A DNA stretch of 64,000 nucleotides, taken from Chryseomicrobium excrementi (GTDB taxonomy: Bacteria; Bacillota; Bacilli; Bacillales_A; Planococcaceae). Location of the stretch: positions 172,034 through 236,033 of the forward strand of contig NZ_PCGR01000002.1 in assembly GCF_002798305.1 (NCBI RefSeq), given 5' to 3'. The translations under genes and the position numbers were made by a program. The notes under the pieces were generated by a model. It ran no database searches. It was not told the origin of the DNA and saw only the letters and a program-made list of their open reading frames with translations. Below, piece by piece: positions 7,133-15,971 of the stretch (positions within the stretch are counted from its first letter, which is position 1; every line of letters starts with the position of its first letter).

Positions 7133-7548
7133 GAGTAGGCAGTATATTCATTCCAGTGACGGATTTAGATAGGGCCGTCGCTTGGTACCAGGAACATCTT
7201 CAGGTGAACATCATTGATCGTTGGGAAGAAGGCATCGGCTTTTACTTTCCGGAAGGGCCGACGCAATTTGCTTTGATTCAAGTAGAGGGAGAGCCTTCTA
7301 CAGAATTTCCAATGACTAAAGAACGGAAAAACGTCTATTTCAACTTTTTGACGTCCGATATTGAAGCCCTCCAAGTAAAACTGCGGTCTCATGGTGTGAA
7401 AACGACAGAGCTCCATGACTTCGGCGGAATGCTCTGTTTTGATGCCTATGACCTTGACGGCAATGTCCTTAGTTTTGTAAATGAACCAACGGATTCTCCC
7501 TATCACTCGGAGCGTATTCGAAAAAAGCAATCAGAAGTCATCCTCTGA
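7129..7548 (+). CDS. VOC family protein, coupled partner
   Basis: This 139-residue VOC protein has GSIFIPVTDLDRAVAWYQEHL at the N-terminus and CFDAYDLDGNVLSFVNEP at the C-terminus. The ATG at 7129 overlaps the stop of the upstream VOC gene (ATGA), which fits translational coupling. The frame could extend 10 codons upstream, but only within the previous gene. Its 3' end overlaps by about 11 bases the 3' end of the convergent SOS-box gene. The substrate is unknown. Confidence 0.82.
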   Translation: MRVGSIFIPVTDLDRAVAWYQEHLQVNIIDRWEEGIGFYFPEGPTQFALIQVEGEPSTEFPMTKERKNVYFNFLTSDIEALQVKLRSHGVKTTELHDFGGMLCFDAYDLDGNVLSFVNEPTDSPYHSERIRKKQSEVIL

Positions 7549-7939
7549 TGAGCATATGTAACCCCTCGAGTTTTAATTGAGGACGATCCACTAGAAACAA
7601 GTGATTTGAATAGGCAAGGCGAGATGGAACGTGGCGCTCTTCAGAAGTAGACCAATACTCGACAGTCTGACCGGCTTGTAAGCAAAATGCTGTATCTTCG
7701 ATATACAGGAGGCCATCCGATCGCCGAATCACTTCGCCCGCATAGAGGACAGGGTCGGTCCCATAGCGGATCAACGTGGAGAGCTCTTTCGTCTTCTCAC
7801 TAAGTAGCTGATGGAACTCAGAAGACGTGAAATGAGCTTCTTCATAGGCGTAGTCTTCAAATAGACTGGCGAGCTGATGCAGTTCTTGGGCGATGGGTTT
7901 TAAAGCGGGATGGTGGTGGCGTTCCTTTGAATACAACAT
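7538..7939 (-). CDS. Hypothetical protein (DUF5348-like C-terminus) with a LexA box
   Basis: The 133-residue product has a helical N-terminal half (LKPIAQELHQLASLFEDY) and a C-terminal half, GEVIRRSDGLLYIEDTAFCLQAGQTVEYW..., that resembles DUF5348. That resemblance is from memory and is moderate. ATG at 7939 lies eight bases after TAGGAG and is preferred over ATG 7945 or GTG 7948. A LexA/DinR-type box lies 16 bases upstream of the start, so DNA-damage induction is likely. The same 14-bp box precedes the YolD-like gene at 17.5 kb. Function unknown. Confidence 0.7.
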   Translation of the reverse strand: MLYSKERHHHPALKPIAQELHQLASLFEDYAYEEAHFTSSEFHQLLSEKTKELSTLIRYGTDPVLYAGEVIRRSDGLLYIEDTAFCLQAGQTVEYWSTSEERHVPSRLAYSNHLFLVDRPQLKLEGLHMLIRG

Positions 7940-7955
7940 GCACATCACTCCTATC

Positions 7956-7969
7956 AGAACATTTGTTCT
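7956..7969 (-). promoter_or_regulatory. LexA (DinR) box
   Basis: AGAACATTTGTTCT fits the Bacillus SOS consensus GAAC-N4-GTTC exactly, with paired outer bases. It is immediately upstream of the minus-strand gene starting at 7939. Confidence 0.8.
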
Positions 7970-8004
7970 ATTTTATCACGCGTTGCGTTATTCAACAAGA
8001 GTCA

Positions 8005-8045
8005 AAATGAAAAGGGCTTTCTCTATTTTGGAGAAAACCCTTTTT
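8005..8045 (-). terminator. Terminator of the MFS gene
   Basis: Minus strand: AAGGGTTTTCTCC and GAGAAAGCCCTT pair around about eight bases, followed by TTCATTTT. It overlaps the last codons of the gene. Confidence 0.7.
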
Positions 8046-9480
8046 TGCCGTATAGAAAACTGGTGATGGCGCCGGCTAGTAAAACAAAACACGTCACCAT
8101 GAACAATACAGAAACATCGGGGTGAATAAATGCAAGTCCTGAAGATCCTAATACGACTCCAAGAGAGAAGAACGCGTAAAAGTATCCGTATGCTTTTCCT
8201 CGATTCTGCTTTGTCGTTCCTTTGAAGAGAAAGACATTGATGCTCGGGAAAGTAAAAGCAAAGCCGATTCCGTAGACGCAAAAGATGATATAAAAAGTGA
8301 CGATAGAATTGTTGATCCCTAAACTAAGTTGAGACAGCGCAATGATGAGAATTCCGATTTGGAAATTGACGAGTGGTGACCACCGATCAAATAACCGACG
8401 AATCGGAGAAATAAAGACCAGCACCGCGGTTAGGCCGAAAACGCTAAGAAGCGTTCCGCTCACTCGAGAACTGAATCCGAGCTCTTCCACACGAAGCGGC
8501 AAAAGATAGGCAAGGGCACCTTGTGAGAACATCATCAAAAAGGCGCCGACAAACGAAATCAATAACGCTGGATTTCTGGTAAGTGCTTCTGGACGTTCAG
8601 TGCTTCTTTTGAACAGTTGCCCTCTTAATAAAAGAAATGCCCCAATGACCAATAACACACCGAAAAGACCTACGATTCGTAATACGAACGGTGCTGAGGT
8701 CTGTGCAGCGAGAATTCCGCTAAATGCAGGACCAATGATGGCGGCTGCTCCTACAAAAGCCCCCGTGAGTGCATTTTCACTACCCGCTGCATTCTCTTTA
8801 CTCTGGTTTGCCACAAAAGTGAATGCGGCAGGTACGATGAATCCGCCAATGAAGCCATGCAAGAAACGAACTACAAGGAGTGCTTCGGGTGACTCAACAG
8901 CCGAGTAGAGGAACAGCATGGCAGCTGTCCCTGTTAGACCGATCACCAATAAACGGTACGGGCCAAATCGGTCGGTCAGCAAGCCCGCCAGTAAGTTTCC
9001 GCCGGTGTTGGAAAGAGAGTACATACCAACCGCAATTCCTGCGATGAAAGTCGAGGCTCCTAAACTGGTGGCAAATGTACTGATGATAGGTAGCTGTGCA
9101 AATAAGTCCATAAAGGAAAAGAAGATGATGGCATAGACGAGCCATAAGATAGGAAAGGCTCTCGTCTGAAACTGCGCTTCACGTTTTTTTACAGCGCGGT
9201 CCAGAACAAAATTCGCAAACGGAACAAAGGCCGCTCCTATGGCTAACACATTCCAATAGAGTTTCCATCCAACTGTCAACTGAACGATGACAATACTCAC
9301 GACATAGCCAATAAAAATAGCACCGTGAATGGACCCTGCATAGGTCACGGCCACGGGTAAATCAGCAAGATATTTTAAAGGTACAGCAATTCCCAGCAAG
9401 ACTATGAGAGAAATGCCGTCTGCGATACCGAAGAAGCGAAACAATCGTATAGGTAGATACCGTCTTTCTGTGTGCACCAA
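8023..9480 (-). CDS. DUF3817-MFS fusion transporter
   Basis: The 485-residue membrane protein is a fusion. Residues about 10-95 (FRFFGIADGISLIVLLGIAVPLKY, then a GSIHG motif and two more helices) match DUF3817, usually a free-standing protein of about 95 residues. Residues about 105-480 are a 12-helix MFS carrier with the motif-A loop GLLTDRFGPYRLL and DHA1-like features, so drug or metabolite efflux is likely. The start ATG 9480 has SD GAAAGAAGGG. The gene is monocistronic and divergent from the diguanylate cyclase gene. No regulator lies next to it, and the substrate is unknown. Confidence 0.82.
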   Translation of the reverse strand: MVHTERRYLPIRLFRFFGIADGISLIVLLGIAVPLKYLADLPVAVTYAGSIHGAIFIGYVVSIVIVQLTVGWKLYWNVLAIGAAFVPFANFVLDRAVKKREAQFQTRAFPILWLVYAIIFFSFMDLFAQLPIISTFATSLGASTFIAGIAVGMYSLSNTGGNLLAGLLTDRFGPYRLLVIGLTGTAAMLFLYSAVESPEALLVVRFLHGFIGGFIVPAAFTFVANQSKENAAGSENALTGAFVGAAAIIGPAFSGILAAQTSAPFVLRIVGLFGVLLVIGAFLLLRGQLFKRSTERPEALTRNPALLISFVGAFLMMFSQGALAYLLPLRVEELGFSSRVSGTLLSVFGLTAVLVFISPIRRLFDRWSPLVNFQIGILIIALSQLSLGINNSIVTFYIIFCVYGIGFAFTFPSINVFLFKGTTKQNRGKAYGYFYAFFSLGVVLGSSGLAFIHPDVSVLFMVTCFVLLAGAITSFLYGKKGFSPK

Positions 9481-9598
9481 AAACCCTTCTTTCTTGAACT
9501 CTCTTCAGTATTTCATAGAAGAATTGCAAGAGCAAGTTACGAAATACAAACGAATTTCCTAAGACTTTTGGTATGCTAAGTAGAAGAGGGGTGACCGA

Positions 9599-11188
9599 AT
9601 GAAAAAACCTAAAAATTTACGTAAAATCTATAGTCTCGTCTTTATTAGTATGAGTATGGTACTGATTGCCGTCGTCACTTTGATTGCTAGTTGGCAGTCC
9701 TCACAAAATTTGCGTGACGTTAGTGGGAAATCGCTGACTGTTACGGCAGAATCTATGGGAGACCAGTTAGATCAACATATGTGGGCGCGTTTTGGAGAAG
9801 TAGAGATTCTCACGCAATTGGAGCCCTTTCGAAATCCGACATCTATCGACCGGACGCGTGAATTGATCAATCAATTCAAAGAAACTTTTCCGATGTTTTC
9901 ATGGGTGGGTCTGACTGATGCGCAAGGCACAGTTTTAGCTTCTACAGATGGGATTCTAGAGGGAGAAAGTATTGCAGAACGTCCTGTCTATTTAGAAGCT
10001 CAAGACGCGCCATTTATTGGAGATGTCCATGAAGCTGTTTTGTTGGCGGAACTCCTTCCCAATCCGACCGGAGAAGTCATGCAATTCGTGGATATCAGTT
10101 TACCTATAAATGAACAAAGACCGAGCCCGGTTTTGGCTACTCACTTAAGTTGGGAGTGGGCAGCTGGAGTAGAACGACAAGTTATGGAGCCGCTGGAAGC
10201 GGATAAGGGAATTGAGTTATTCGTGGTGAGTGCGCGGGGCCAACTTATATTGCTTGGACCAGATCAGTGGGTTGGCAAACAAGTGCCAGCTGCTGTTCAA
10301 ACTCTTTCAGATTCAGAATGGCAAGAAATAAATTGGACAGGAGAAGGCGACTTCGTGACCGCTAGAGTAGAGACGGATGGCTATCTCGACTATGAGGGAC
10401 TAGGTTGGACCATTTTGGCAAGGCAACCCATCGCGATCGCTTATCAGCCGGCAAATGAGCTAGTAAACATTCTTCTCTTGAGTGGGTTGGTCTTAGCTAT
10501 TTTAGCAGGAGGATTTGGTTGGTTTTTTGCTAGCCGTCTTTCACGCCCTATTCAAGAGTTGTCTCATGCAGCCGATCAATTACGTCTCGGCAATCGCAAC
10601 ACGATCCCTGTACAGAGAGGGATTGCAGAATTCGAATCTTTGTCCATGTCCTTGAATAACATGATTGAGCGCTTGCGAGATACGCGGCAACGTCTTGGTC
10701 AAATGGAACAGCTGGCTGTTCGAGATTTTTTGACAGGTCTTCCAAATAGACGCGCTCTAGATGCCCTAGAAAAAGAACACTATGATTATGTTTTTTTCAT
10801 GGATCTAGATGGATTCAAGAAAGTGAATGACACAATAGGGCACCACGCAGGAGATGAATTACTTATTCAATTAGCAGAACGTGCTACTCAATTTATTGAT
10901 GATGAAGAGTATTTTTCACGTGTGGGCGGAGACGAATTTGTCTTTTTAACGAGAGGGTCTCAAGAAGTTGCGAAATCTCGCGTTGAACAATTGATGAATT
11001 CTCTTTCTGAACCCTATAAGGTCGAAGGAAACCAAGTACGCGTTGGTGTGAGTGCAGGGGGGCGTAAATTGAAACAAGGTCAGTTGTTTGAGGAGGCTTT
11101 ATTAGATGCCGATGACATGCTGTATGAGGTCAAACGGAATGGGAAACAAGCTGTTCTTTTTTTCGTGCCTGAAAAGGGAGGAATATGA
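9599..11188 (+). CDS. Membrane diguanylate cyclase (Cache-HAMP-GGDEF)
   Basis: The 529-residue protein has an N-terminal transmembrane helix (about 13-33), an extracellular Cache-like sensor (about 35-280), a second helix (about 287-310), a HAMP linker (about 310-365) and a GGDEF domain (about 375-525). The active-site motif is intact (SRVGGDEFVF), and DFLTGLPNRRAL marks the domain start. The RxxD inhibitory site expected just before GGDEF is absent. It should make cyclic di-GMP in response to an extracellular signal. ATG at 9599 follows AGAGGGGTGACCGA. The gene ends close to a TRIC-like gene. Confidence 0.9.
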   Translation: MKKPKNLRKIYSLVFISMSMVLIAVVTLIASWQSSQNLRDVSGKSLTVTAESMGDQLDQHMWARFGEVEILTQLEPFRNPTSIDRTRELINQFKETFPMFSWVGLTDAQGTVLASTDGILEGESIAERPVYLEAQDAPFIGDVHEAVLLAELLPNPTGEVMQFVDISLPINEQRPSPVLATHLSWEWAAGVERQVMEPLEADKGIELFVVSARGQLILLGPDQWVGKQVPAAVQTLSDSEWQEINWTGEGDFVTARVETDGYLDYEGLGWTILARQPIAIAYQPANELVNILLLSGLVLAILAGGFGWFFASRLSRPIQELSHAADQLRLGNRNTIPVQRGIAEFESLSMSLNNMIERLRDTRQRLGQMEQLAVRDFLTGLPNRRALDALEKEHYDYVFFMDLDGFKKVNDTIGHHAGDELLIQLAERATQFIDDEEYFSRVGGDEFVFLTRGSQEVAKSRVEQLMNSLSEPYKVEGNQVRVGVSAGGRKLKQGQLFEEALLDADDMLYEVKRNGKQAVLFFVPEKGGI

Positions 11189-11255
11189 TATGATAGCAAA
11201 AGTGAATTTTAAGGTCTGACCTTTTCATGAATGAGATATAGAGGAGTTATGCCCC

Positions 11256-11858
11256 GTGGTTTGGGATGTTTTGAATGTAGTCGGGACACTGGCATTTTGT
11301 ATCAGTGGAGCCCTTGTAGCCATGGAAGTCAAATACGACATCATGGGAATCTATATATTAGGTTTGATTACGGCTTTCGGGGGAGGGGCAGTCCGCAATC
11401 TCATGATCGGACTTCCCATTGTGGAAGTCTGGCAGCAGACGACATTGTTCGTCATTGCGCTAATTGCTATGACCTTATTCATTTTATTGCCGAAAAGCTT
11501 TATCTTTCATTTAAAAGAATGGTCTGTGTTCGATGCTATCGGATTGTCTGCATTCGCTGTTCAAGGCGCCATGTATGCCCAGTCTATGGACATGCCCTTG
11601 CTTGCGGTGATGTTTTCGGCTTCTATCACTGGAGCGGGTGGGGGAATCATTCGAGATGTACTTGCGCAGAAGCGTCCGAGTGTGTTCACGAGAGAAGTGT
11701 ATTTACTCTGGGCCATCATGGCTGGTTTTATCATCGGGATGGACTGGATCACAACAGACGTGCAGCACTACGCCTTGTTCGGAATCATCTTATTACTCCG
11801 CCTTATATCTCAGCGTTATAACTGGGATTTGCCGATTCGTACGTTTACTGAAGAATGA
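11256..11858 (+). CDS. TRIC-like cation channel family protein (UPF0126)
   Basis: The 200-residue protein has seven hydrophobic segments and the duplicated glycine-rich motif of UPF0126: ITAFGGGAVRNLM near the N-terminus and ITGAGGGIIRDVL in the second half. Bacterial TRIC homologues form trimeric potassium-permeable channels. The start is GTG at 11256, nine bases after GAGGAG. The alternative frame over the same bases is a shadow. It lies 67 bases after the diguanylate cyclase gene and may share its transcript. Confidence 0.88.
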   Translation: MVWDVLNVVGTLAFCISGALVAMEVKYDIMGIYILGLITAFGGGAVRNLMIGLPIVEVWQQTTLFVIALIAMTLFILLPKSFIFHLKEWSVFDAIGLSAFAVQGAMYAQSMDMPLLAVMFSASITGAGGGIIRDVLAQKRPSVFTREVYLLWAIMAGFIIGMDWITTDVQHYALFGIILLLRLISQRYNWDLPIRTFTEE

Positions 11859-11948
11859 GGTGGCATTCGCTTTACTGGAAAAAAACGACTTTCATATGGT
11901 ACACTAGTAAAGAACATTGTCGAAAGATAGTGTCGAAGGAGTGATACG

Positions 11949-12422
11949 ATGCAAGCCCGTTTAGTAAAGCGTGAACGCAGTTACATGGTGGGAATCGCAG
12001 TATCCATACCTTCCGACCAACAACAGCATATAAAATTAAGTAAGACGGTAATGAAACGATTGGTCTCTTTGCAGCGTTATTTGACGTTACAAGGAACGGA
12101 AGAGATCATCGCCATCCGCTCTTCTAAACAACATACAGAAGGCCAGTTTGATTGGGTCATCGGCTACGATGTGCCCAGACGTTTCCTCGTCCACCGGGAT
12201 TTTACATTGTGTGAAGTACCAAGTGGAACTTATTTCGTCGGAACAAAGGGAGCACGAGTAGATTTCGTGTACGATTCGATGAAAAGTCATTGGGTCATGG
12301 CAGAAATGTATGATGAGAATAACACTTTATTTGAGCGGTACACCATTTCTGGTGAAGACAAACGTGTAGAAGTCTTCAGCCGTGTGAAAGCAAAAGTGAA
12401 TCCATTACAGAACTATGCCTAA
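11949..12422 (+). CDS. GyrI-like / AraC effector-binding-type small-molecule binding protein
   Basis: The 157-residue product begins QARLVKRERSYMVGIAVSIP and has GYDVPRRFLVHRDFTLCEVPSGTYFVGTKGARVDFVYDSMKSHWV. This resembles stand-alone GyrI-like/SOUL-type effector-binding domains, which bind hydrophobic small molecules and occur fused to MerR or AraC regulators. No DNA-binding domain is present. RBS GAAGGAGTGATACG precedes the ATG, and a strong terminator follows, so the gene is probably single. The ligand is unknown, and the family call is moderate. Confidence 0.68.
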   Translation: MQARLVKRERSYMVGIAVSIPSDQQQHIKLSKTVMKRLVSLQRYLTLQGTEEIIAIRSSKQHTEGQFDWVIGYDVPRRFLVHRDFTLCEVPSGTYFVGTKGARVDFVYDSMKSHWVMAEMYDENNTLFERYTISGEDKRVEVFSRVKAKVNPLQNYA

Positions 12423-12423
12423 A

Positions 12424-12459
12424 CGAGCATCTTTCCTTTCGAGGAAGGATGCTTTTTTG
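12424..12459 (+). terminator. Terminator after the GyrI-like gene
   Basis: GCATCTTTCCT and AGGAAGGATGC pair with one mismatch around TTCG, followed by TTTTTT. Confidence 0.9.
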
Positions 12460-12461
12460 TG

Positions 12462-12490
12462 TTGACAACAAGTGGGTGGAGGAGTACTGT
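12462..12490 (+). promoter_or_regulatory. SigA promoter of ktrAB
   Basis: -35 TTGACA (12462-12467), 17 bases, -10 TACTGT (12485-12490). No c-di-AMP riboswitch fits the roughly 40 bases between this promoter and the start codon. Confidence 0.7.
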
Positions 12491-12532
12491 ATCTCTATTC
12501 AATGCGCGTGCGCAGAGGAAGGACGAAACAAC

Positions 12533-13189
12533 ATGGATCAAACATTTGCAGTATTTGGGCTCGGCCGATTTGGAGGCAGCCTTGTCAAAGAGCTCTCTCA
12601 AATGAATCAAGAAATTTTAGCGGTCGATCTGGACCCAGAACGCGTCGATTATTACACACAATTTGCTACCCATGCTGTAGTCGCTAGTGGTTACGATGAG
12701 AAGGCACTTCGCGCGCTTGGTGTACGAAATATTGATCACGCTTTTGTTTCTTTTGGAGAAAACATTCAGGCAAGTGTCTTGACGACGATGGTATTGAAAG
12801 AGCTCGGTATTCCCAAGGTGTGGGCAAAAGCGCACGACGAAAACCATGGGAAGATTCTAGAAAAGATTGGGGCGGACCGCGTCATTCACCCGGAGCGCGA
12901 TATGGCCAAACGGATCACGCATAATCTGCATTCCTCTAAAATTATTGATTTCATTGAGCTGTCCGATACCTATAGCATTGCTGAAATTAAAGTGACAGAT
13001 CGCTCTATCGGAAAACGATTAGCCGACCTGGATCTTCAGAGAAAGTATAATGTGAACTTTGTAGCGTTGCAGCGAGGAACTCGTACGATTCTTAGTTTCT
13101 CAGACGAGGAGCAAGTGCAGGCTGGCGACTTGATCATCATTATTGGAAACAATGAAGACATCGAGAAATTTGATACACAAGGTTCTTAA
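12533..13189 (+). CDS. ktrA: Ktr potassium uptake regulatory subunit (RCK domain)
   Basis: The 218-residue cytoplasmic subunit has an RCK_N Rossmann fold (AVFGLGRFGGSLVKEL, with the GxGxxG nucleotide site and DLDPERV) and a TrkA_C domain (about 135-215) of the kind that binds c-di-AMP in KtrA/KtrC. It gates the KtrB channel in response to ATP/ADP and c-di-AMP. The frame is open from 12449, but ATG 12533 after AGGAAGGACG gives the family length. ktrB follows after 23 bases. I cannot separate the KtrA from the KtrC subtype. Confidence 0.92.
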   Translation: MDQTFAVFGLGRFGGSLVKELSQMNQEILAVDLDPERVDYYTQFATHAVVASGYDEKALRALGVRNIDHAFVSFGENIQASVLTTMVLKELGIPKVWAKAHDENHGKILEKIGADRVIHPERDMAKRITHNLHSSKIIDFIELSDTYSIAEIKVTDRSIGKRLADLDLQRKYNVNFVALQRGTRTILSFSDEEQVQAGDLIIIIGNNEDIEKFDTQGS

Positions 13190-13212
13190 CTTTATATAAA
13201 GAAGGCGAAACT

Positions 13213-14547
13213 ATGAATCAGATTTGGCGTTACTTTCGAGTGACCGATTATTCACCGGCAGCAGTCATTGCACTTAGCTTTTTACTCACTATTTTTATCG
13301 GGACTATTTTATTAAGTTTACCAATTGCCCATGTAGGGGACTTAAGGTTTATAGATGCCTTGTTTTTTGCAACATCTGCGACTACAGTAACGGGTTTAGG
13401 TGTAGCAGATACAGCCTCCACGTTTACTGTTTTCGGGGAGATTGTCTTAATGTTTCTCATGCAGTTTGGCGGGATTGGCTTAATGACGTTTTCTGTAGCT
13501 ATTCTCATCATATTGAAAAAGAAGATCACTCTTAAGCAACGAATCTTCTTAAGTGACTCTTACAACCAACCCTCTGTAGGGGGGATGGTTCGATTGGTGA
13601 AAGGGATTCTACTCTTTGTATTCACAGTCCAAAGTATCGCATTTGTAATCTTGACACTTCATTGGACGCAACGTTTCCCTTTAGGAGAAGCAGCTTATCT
13701 CGCAGCATTTCACGTGATTTCTTCTTTTAACAATGCAGGATTCTCCCTGTTTCCGGATAATTTGATTGGCTTCCAACAAGACCCGTTTACACTTTTATTG
13801 ATTAGTAGTTTATTTATTGTTGGAGGAATCGGGTTCATTGTTGTCTTAGAAGTGTTTCAGAAGAAACGCTTTCGGGATTGGAGTCTGCACACGAAGTTGA
13901 TGATTTACGGGACACTGGTTTTAAATTGTGTCGCGATGGTGTTGTTCTTCTTATTAGAGTTCCGCAATCCGCAGACACTCGCATCGTTATCAGCAATTGA
14001 CCAATGGGCAAATGCTTATTTTGCCGCGGTGACTCCACGCACGGCCGGTTTCAATACATTAGACTATTCACAGATTACGGATTCGTCTTTGATGTTGACA
14101 CTCCTGCTGATGTTCATTGGTGGCGGGACCGCCTCGACTGCATCAGGAATCAAGCTGACGACATTTATCGTGTTGTTTTTGGCCACACTCGCATTTTTCC
14201 GTAATGACGAAGAGCCTTTTATCTTCGGACGTACCATTAAAAAAGAAGTGGTCATGCGTTCGTTCGCAATCACCGTAATCAGCATGTTTACAATTGGACT
14301 GTTGTTCTTCTTTGTTACGATTACTGAAAAAATGGACTTTGATCCTCTGTTGTTTGAAGTGGTTTCTGCATTTGGCACCGTCGGATTGTCAATGGGAATT
14401 ACAGCTGACCTTTCAGATTTAGGGAAGTTATTGATTTGTGTGGCCATGTTTATCGGTCGAATCGGGCCATTAACCCTGTTCTTCTTCCTGGCACGTCCAA
14501 AAGATCGCCATTTCCGCTATGCATATGATCAAGTTTATACAGGATGA
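13213..14547 (+). CDS. ktrB: Ktr potassium uptake channel subunit
   Basis: The 444-residue TrkH/KtrB-family membrane protein has four pore repeats with selectivity-filter glycines: TVTGLG, SSFNNAGFS, TPRTAGFNT and FGTVGLSMG. It imports potassium (Na-coupled in known Ktr systems) and forms the membrane dimer that sits on the octameric RCK ring encoded just upstream. GAAGGCG lies before the ATG. It ends the operon; no clear terminator hairpin was found after it. It belongs with the osmotic and pH adaptation genes of the window. Confidence 0.93.
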   Translation: MNQIWRYFRVTDYSPAAVIALSFLLTIFIGTILLSLPIAHVGDLRFIDALFFATSATTVTGLGVADTASTFTVFGEIVLMFLMQFGGIGLMTFSVAILIILKKKITLKQRIFLSDSYNQPSVGGMVRLVKGILLFVFTVQSIAFVILTLHWTQRFPLGEAAYLAAFHVISSFNNAGFSLFPDNLIGFQQDPFTLLLISSLFIVGGIGFIVVLEVFQKKRFRDWSLHTKLMIYGTLVLNCVAMVLFFLLEFRNPQTLASLSAIDQWANAYFAAVTPRTAGFNTLDYSQITDSSLMLTLLLMFIGGGTASTASGIKLTTFIVLFLATLAFFRNDEEPFIFGRTIKKEVVMRSFAITVISMFTIGLLFFFVTITEKMDFDPLLFEVVSAFGTVGLSMGITADLSDLGKLLICVAMFIGRIGPLTLFFFLARPKDRHFRYAYDQVYTG

Positions 14548-14556
14548 TATATTACT

Positions 14557-14586
14557 TTGGAACTATTCGTTTTTAAATTATATAAT
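14557..14586 (+). promoter_or_regulatory. Candidate promoter and long leader of the GGEEF gene
   Basis: -35 TTGGAA (14557-14562), 18 bases, -10 TATAAT (14581-14586). If used, the mRNA has a leader of about 215 bases before ATG 14809. I looked for a c-di-GMP (GEMM) riboswitch in it and found none. The gap 14548-14808 holds nothing else I recognise. Confidence 0.45.
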
Positions 14587-14808
14587 TCTAAATCCTTCTT
14601 TTGGATAATTTGTTCTAGTAGTTCTCTAATTATCGGACTTTTCAGTTAACTTTATTGCTTTCGTACGTGTTTTCCCGTTCTTCTGTAAAATGAGCTTAGT
14701 TCTAGTAAGAGGGGTGCAAAAAAAAGGAAGTTAGACGACTGTCGGCTTTTGTCGTTTTGCCGTAGGATGTAAGGTAGAAAGGACTAATTTCTGGATGGGG
14801 AGATTCGT

Positions 14809-15960
14809 ATGCGAGGGAAGCTATCAAAACTTCAAGTGTATCTTCTTGTAGCCTTGTGTGCCCTACTCTTTACGAGCGTTTGGAGTTATCTGTCCTTTAT
14901 GAGCATAGAGCAACAAACGACGAAGGTGGAAAAAGAGGATATTCCACTCTCTAATACAGCTAGCCAATTGTATCCATTGATGTTAGATCAAGAACTTTCT
15001 ATTCGAAACTATGTTTACTTACAAGACGATTTATCGCTTCAACAATTTGAAATAGCGAATGCTCGCATGCATGATGTGCTCCGAGATATTGAAGAACTCG
15101 ATCAAGCTCATCCCATCATGAGTCAGATTGTTACTGAAGAAGCAATTCCTATCATCACGGAGATGGAAGCTTTTCATTTCGACCAAATTGAGCGGATTCA
15201 ACAGGGCCAGATCGAGCGAGCAAATGAAGTAAGGAACTCACAGCGATCCAATTTAAATCTTTTGCGTTTTGTTGATTCGAAGATTCAAGAGGATAGTGAT
15301 GCCATTATCTCGCGCGCTTTTGAAGAAAGTAGAGAAGCTTCTAACTCTGCTCGTTGGATGATTTTATTCGTGTCAGCGCTCACTTTTTTAATCTTTGCGG
15401 CATTTGTCCATAGCTTCCGTGTAGAAAGAAGTCAAAAAGCGTTGATTTACAAATCTCTACACGATTCCCTTACAGGAATTCCTAATCGGCGCGCTTTTGA
15501 TGAACGGTTAGAAGAGGCGTGGCGTGATGCTCGTCAGTTAAATAAGCCTCTGTCGCTGATCTTGCTCGATATCGATGCCTTCAAACTTTATAACGATACC
15601 TACGGTCACTTAGAAGGAGATGCCTGCCTTCGAAAAGTGGCACAGGTGTTGCGTCGGGTCGTTAAGAGTCCTGCAACTCCTGCAAGATACGGTGGCGAAG
15701 AGTTTGCCGTCATCTTACCAGTAGAGACCGCTTCAGAAGCGAGAGAGCTTGCTGAAACGATTCGCCAAGAGATTCTTGACTTGAATGTGGCTCATGATGG
15801 CTATCACCCTCTTTGCAAACTGACCGTTAGTTTGGGAGTGAGTACGATGGTGCCAGGTCTCTATGAGAGTGAAAAAGAATTAATTTCTCGGGCAGATGCA
15901 GCTTTGTATCAATCCAAAGACAAAGGACGCAACCGCGTAACCGTGAATAATATTAAATAG
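14809..15960 (+). CDS. Membrane diguanylate cyclase (4HB-like sensor, GGEEF)
   Basis: The 383-residue protein has a transmembrane helix (about 9-30), a helical extracellular sensor of about 150 residues (CHASE3/four-helix-bundle type), a second helix (about 181-200) and a GGDEF domain (about 215-380). Its active site reads ARYGGEEFAVILP, and HDSLTGIPNRRAFDERL marks the domain start. The RxxD inhibitory site is absent, as in the other cyclase of this window. It should synthesise c-di-GMP. SD GGGGAG lies before ATG 14809. The gene is monocistronic with a terminator. Confidence 0.9.
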   Translation: MRGKLSKLQVYLLVALCALLFTSVWSYLSFMSIEQQTTKVEKEDIPLSNTASQLYPLMLDQELSIRNYVYLQDDLSLQQFEIANARMHDVLRDIEELDQAHPIMSQIVTEEAIPIITEMEAFHFDQIERIQQGQIERANEVRNSQRSNLNLLRFVDSKIQEDSDAIISRAFEESREASNSARWMILFVSALTFLIFAAFVHSFRVERSQKALIYKSLHDSLTGIPNRRAFDERLEEAWRDARQLNKPLSLILLDIDAFKLYNDTYGHLEGDACLRKVAQVLRRVVKSPATPARYGGEEFAVILPVETASEARELAETIRQEILDLNVAHDGYHPLCKLTVSLGVSTMVPGLYESEKELISRADAALYQSKDKGRNRVTVNNIK

Positions 15961-15971
15961 AATGACTGGAG

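Noticed and set aside
11231..11821. 196-codon frame over the TRIC-like gene
   Set aside because: It overlaps the well-supported GTG 11256 frame, has low-complexity mixed composition and no matching family; it is a shadow.
12423..12532. c-di-AMP (ydaO) riboswitch before ktrA
   Set aside because: The whole gap is about 110 bases and is filled by a terminator and a promoter; there is no room for the riboswitch.
14587..14808. c-di-GMP (GEMM) riboswitch in the GGEEF leader
   Set aside because: No GEMM core sequence is present.
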